A stretch of DNA of 64,000 bases, taken from NCBI GenBank assembly GCA_027660625.1, contig JAQDNC010000001.1:310001-374000 (forward strand), in the 5' to 3' direction. This DNA comes from Coriobacteriaceae bacterium AM100-PB1-1D-6A. Its GTDB lineage: Bacteria > Actinomycetota > Coriobacteriia > Coriobacteriales > Coriobacteriaceae. Position 1 is the stretch's first letter, and the number at the start of each line of letters is the position of its first letter. Below the pieces are notes generated by a model. That model ran no database searches. It was not told the DNA's origin and was given only the letters and a program-made list of their open reading frames with translations. Both the position numbers and the translations under genes were made by a program. Of this stretch, positions 62,082-64,000 are shown piece by piece.

Positions 62082-62396
62082 ATGGATATCGAGTATGCGA
62101 GCAAGTCGCTTGAGAAGAGTCTGAAGGACCAGAGGTCGATAACGAGGAACTACGGCAAGATCGCCAAGAACCTCATTCATCGTCTTTCTGACCTGCGGGT
62201 CGCGAATGACCTTTCGGAGATTACCCATCTGCCGCCGCCGCGCAGGCACAAGCTGTCCGGCAACTTCGAGGGCTGTTGGGGAATCGACCTCAGCAAGAAC
62301 ATGAGGCTGGTCGTCCGCCCTGTCGGAGAGTTCGATCCGGATGACCTCACGACGATCACGAGCGTCTGTATCGTGGATATACAGGACTACCACTGA
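62082..62396 (+). CDS. HigB/RelE-family toxin
   Basis: 104 residues: MDIEYASKSLEKSLKD, LPPPRRHKLSGNFEGCWGID and LVVRPVG follow the HigB (plasmid-maintenance killer) pattern, an mRNA interferase that acts on the ribosome. ATG 62082 has AAAGGAGG five bases upstream. It is followed within 22 bases by its HigA partner, in the toxin-first order usual for HigBA. Confidence 0.88.
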   Translation: MDIEYASKSLEKSLKDQRSITRNYGKIAKNLIHRLSDLRVANDLSEITHLPPPRRHKLSGNFEGCWGIDLSKNMRLVVRPVGEFDPDDLTTITSVCIVDIQDYH

Positions 62397-62418
62397 GCTA
62401 GGAGAGGAGAAGATAGCA

Positions 62419-63483
62419 ATGAGTGATTTCATTGTCGCGCCCGGCGAGATTATCAAGGAGTACCTTGACGCGCGCGGCCTGACCCAAAAGGAAGTTTCGA
62501 AGCGCACCGGCGTGAGCGAGCGCCATCTCTCCCAGCTTCTGAACGGGAAGACCAGGCTTACCGAGGACATGGCCCTGAAGCTCGAGAAGGTCATGCCCGA
62601 CGTTCCTGCGAGCTTTTGGCTCAACTACGAGGTCAAGTATCAGGAGTACCTTGCTCGCGAGCGCGAGGAGGCGCATTTGGAGGAACTTGACCTCAAGGAG
62701 ATTGCCAAGAGGTTCCACTTCAAGGAAGCTTTTGGGCGTGCGAGTGGTATGTCCCTCGTTGAGCAGGCTACCGCGATGCTTAAGATTCTTGGCATCACAG
62801 ACTTTGAGCGCTACGGGAACGCCGTCCCTGACGGTATTGAATTCATGCAGGATGGCGGCGATTCTGAGGCGGTTGTGGTGTGGCTCGGGCTCTGCAAGGA
62901 AGAGATTGAGGAACAGAACGATACCAAAAACGCCCCGGTGTACTCCAAGGATGCTTTCGTTGATGCACTTTCCTATCTGAAGGATGTGGCTTCAAACACG
63001 GATTTTATGGCATCGCTGAAGAGCTGCCGCATGCTGCTCAACTCAGTTGGCGTTTACTTGGTGTACAGGCCGGCTATCGCCAACGCAAAGGTTCGCGGCG
63101 CTCTCACATACTATCTCGGGCGTCCGACAATCTACATCAGCGGACGCTACAAGACTCACGGTGATGCTTGGTTTGCAATTGCGCATGAGATTGGCCACCT
63201 CCTCGATGGATTGGGCCAGAGGGGCGCAGAGATCTCCATTGACGACCCAAAGCTCAAGAGCTCTGACGAGGACGATGAACGTGCCAATGCGTATGCGAGG
63301 AAGTTCTTTGTAGACGAGGATGACTACCGGGCGTTTGCGGCTGCGGGCGATTTTTCCAGCGCCGCCGTGAAGGGCTTTGCGGCCTCTCAGGGGACGCCTC
63401 CGGGCATCGTCGTTGCCTTCCTGCAGCATGACGGCTTTGTGCCGTTTGCTGAACTGAACGACTTGAAGGATCGCTTCAACTAG
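62419..63483 (+). CDS. HigA antitoxin fused to ImmA/IrrE-type zinc peptidase
   Basis: 354 residues. The N-terminus is an XRE helix-turn-helix of the HigA group (VAPGEIIKEYLDARGLTQKE, VSERHLSQLLNGKTRL, SFWLNYEVKYQ). The C-terminal part carries AWFAIAHEIGHLLDG, the HExxH zinc site of the ImmA/IrrE (COG2856) family. The antitoxin would bind the tandem operator and HigB; the peptidase half may remove the repressor under stress, as ImmA does, which is inference. GAGAGGAG-like leader before ATG 62419. Confidence 0.88.
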   Translation: MSDFIVAPGEIIKEYLDARGLTQKEVSKRTGVSERHLSQLLNGKTRLTEDMALKLEKVMPDVPASFWLNYEVKYQEYLAREREEAHLEELDLKEIAKRFHFKEAFGRASGMSLVEQATAMLKILGITDFERYGNAVPDGIEFMQDGGDSEAVVVWLGLCKEEIEEQNDTKNAPVYSKDAFVDALSYLKDVASNTDFMASLKSCRMLLNSVGVYLVYRPAIANAKVRGALTYYLGRPTIYISGRYKTHGDAWFAIAHEIGHLLDGLGQRGAEISIDDPKLKSSDEDDERANAYARKFFVDEDDYRAFAAAGDFSSAAVKGFAASQGTPPGIVVAFLQHDGFVPFAELNDLKDRFN

Positions 63484-63494
63484 GGGGTGGAGCC

Positions 63495-64000
63495 GTGTAC
63501 GTGATCGACATAAAGAATCGGCAAAGCGAGTTCGCAGCGATGAAGATTCTTCAGGAAAAAGGCCTGCTGCGTAGCGACATGATCCCCTTGGTAGAGGTCA
63601 TTCAAGAGAAGTTAACCTACGACGATAAGATCGACCCGTTCACCGGCGAAATCGTTCGAGAAGAGAAGATCTGCAAGGGCGGGAGAATTATCCACCGAGC
63701 AATAAAGGACATGTCCTCTCCGCACGATGTTACGCTTGAGAAGGTTGTCCAGCTGTTTCCCAACCGTCCCGTATTGGTCGACTACTTCAGGTGCGACCTT
63801 AACAGGTACCGTTATAAGCCTGATAAGATTCCCCTCGTCATTCAGCTCAATAGAGACCTCGGCCTATACAAGACCAAGGTCCTTGGAATCGCTGCGTACC
63901 CAAACTTGATTCCCGTCATCACGGTTAAGCGTGACATTGACGCGCTGAAGCCCGGTGAGGTTGTGGCGCTTGCGGGCCAATTAAGGGCGGATAATCCGGC
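63495..64000 (+). CDS. Open gene at right edge (possible beta/Sce7725-like protein)
   Basis: GTG 63495 follows GGGGGTGGAG; the frame stays open for 168 codons to the window end. It begins VYVIDIKNRQSEFAAMKILQ and contains MIPLVEVIQE and IPVITVKRDIDAL, a pattern of alternating strands and helices reminiscent of the beta-protein/Sce7725 group found near defence genes. It lies 11 bases after the HigA fusion and may be co-transcribed. The assignment is tentative. Confidence 0.55.
   Translation, partial: MYVIDIKNRQSEFAAMKILQEKGLLRSDMIPLVEVIQEKLTYDDKIDPFTGEIVREEKICKGGRIIHRAIKDMSSPHDVTLEKVVQLFPNRPVLVDYFRCDLNRYRYKPDKIPLVIQLNRDLGLYKTKVLGIAAYPNLIPVITVKRDIDALKPGEVVALAGQLRADNP

Overview
The window looks like chromosomal DNA from a high-GC gut actinobacterium of the class Coriobacteriia, most likely Collinsella. 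This is inferred from gene content and codon use, not from a database match. Supporting signs are strong GC bias at third codon positions, clear AAGGAGG-type ribosome binding sites, a folate one-carbon gene set (fhs, fchA, folD), a class III fructose-bisphosphatase, a QueH-type queuosine pathway, C69 and M20 dipeptidases and DUF4430 surface proteins.

Layout. 1-10 kb: a SNF2 helicase cut by the left edge, a one-iron superoxide reductase, a NAD-synthetase homologue whose two active sites have both decayed, ruvCAB, and fhs. 10-18 kb: a membrane protein with a PASTA-like domain, a CDF metal transporter, a double zinc-ribbon protein, a small accessory patch (candidate non-coding RNA, very small ORFs, an ADP-ribosylglycohydrolase and a DUF1016 nuclease), a PH-like protein and a lipoprotein. 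18-24 kb: fchA-folD, a C69 dipeptidase, and a phasin-like gene coupled to an ABC1 kinase. 24-31 kb: a cobalamin riboswitch followed by a 2009-residue surface protein with four transcobalamin-like (DUF4430) domains and a second, shorter DUF4430 protein. 31-52 kb: two GtrA genes, fbp, two DegV genes, a NOL1/NOP2/Sun rRNA methyltransferase, a methionyl-type class I synthetase, queH, queA and tgt, a long tail-anchored coiled-coil protein, an SDR oxidoreductase, a LOG-family protein, a HAD phosphatase and an M20 dipeptidase. 52.6-54.8 kb: decayed phage terminase and portal genes. 55.8-64 kb: a defence island with two adenine-type methyltransferases, an orphan protein, McrB-like and McrC-like subunits, a HigB toxin, a HigA-peptidase fusion and an open gene at the right edge. 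This last region looks less GC-rich than the rest.

How genes work together. Fhs, FchA and FolD together interconvert formate and methylene-THF. FolD here appears to have lost its cyclohydrolase residues, which FchA would replace. QueH, QueA and Tgt belong to tRNA queuosine modification. The B12 riboswitch links corrinoid status to two cell-surface DUF4430 proteins, suggesting corrinoid capture. The restriction operon resembles BsuMI/LlaJI in plan but uses N6-adenine-type methyltransferases.

Intergenic DNA carries several repeat families. The clearest is an approximately 138-base two-hairpin element present three times, whose copies differ by base changes that preserve pairing. No tRNA, rRNA, CRISPR array or insertion sequence was recognised.
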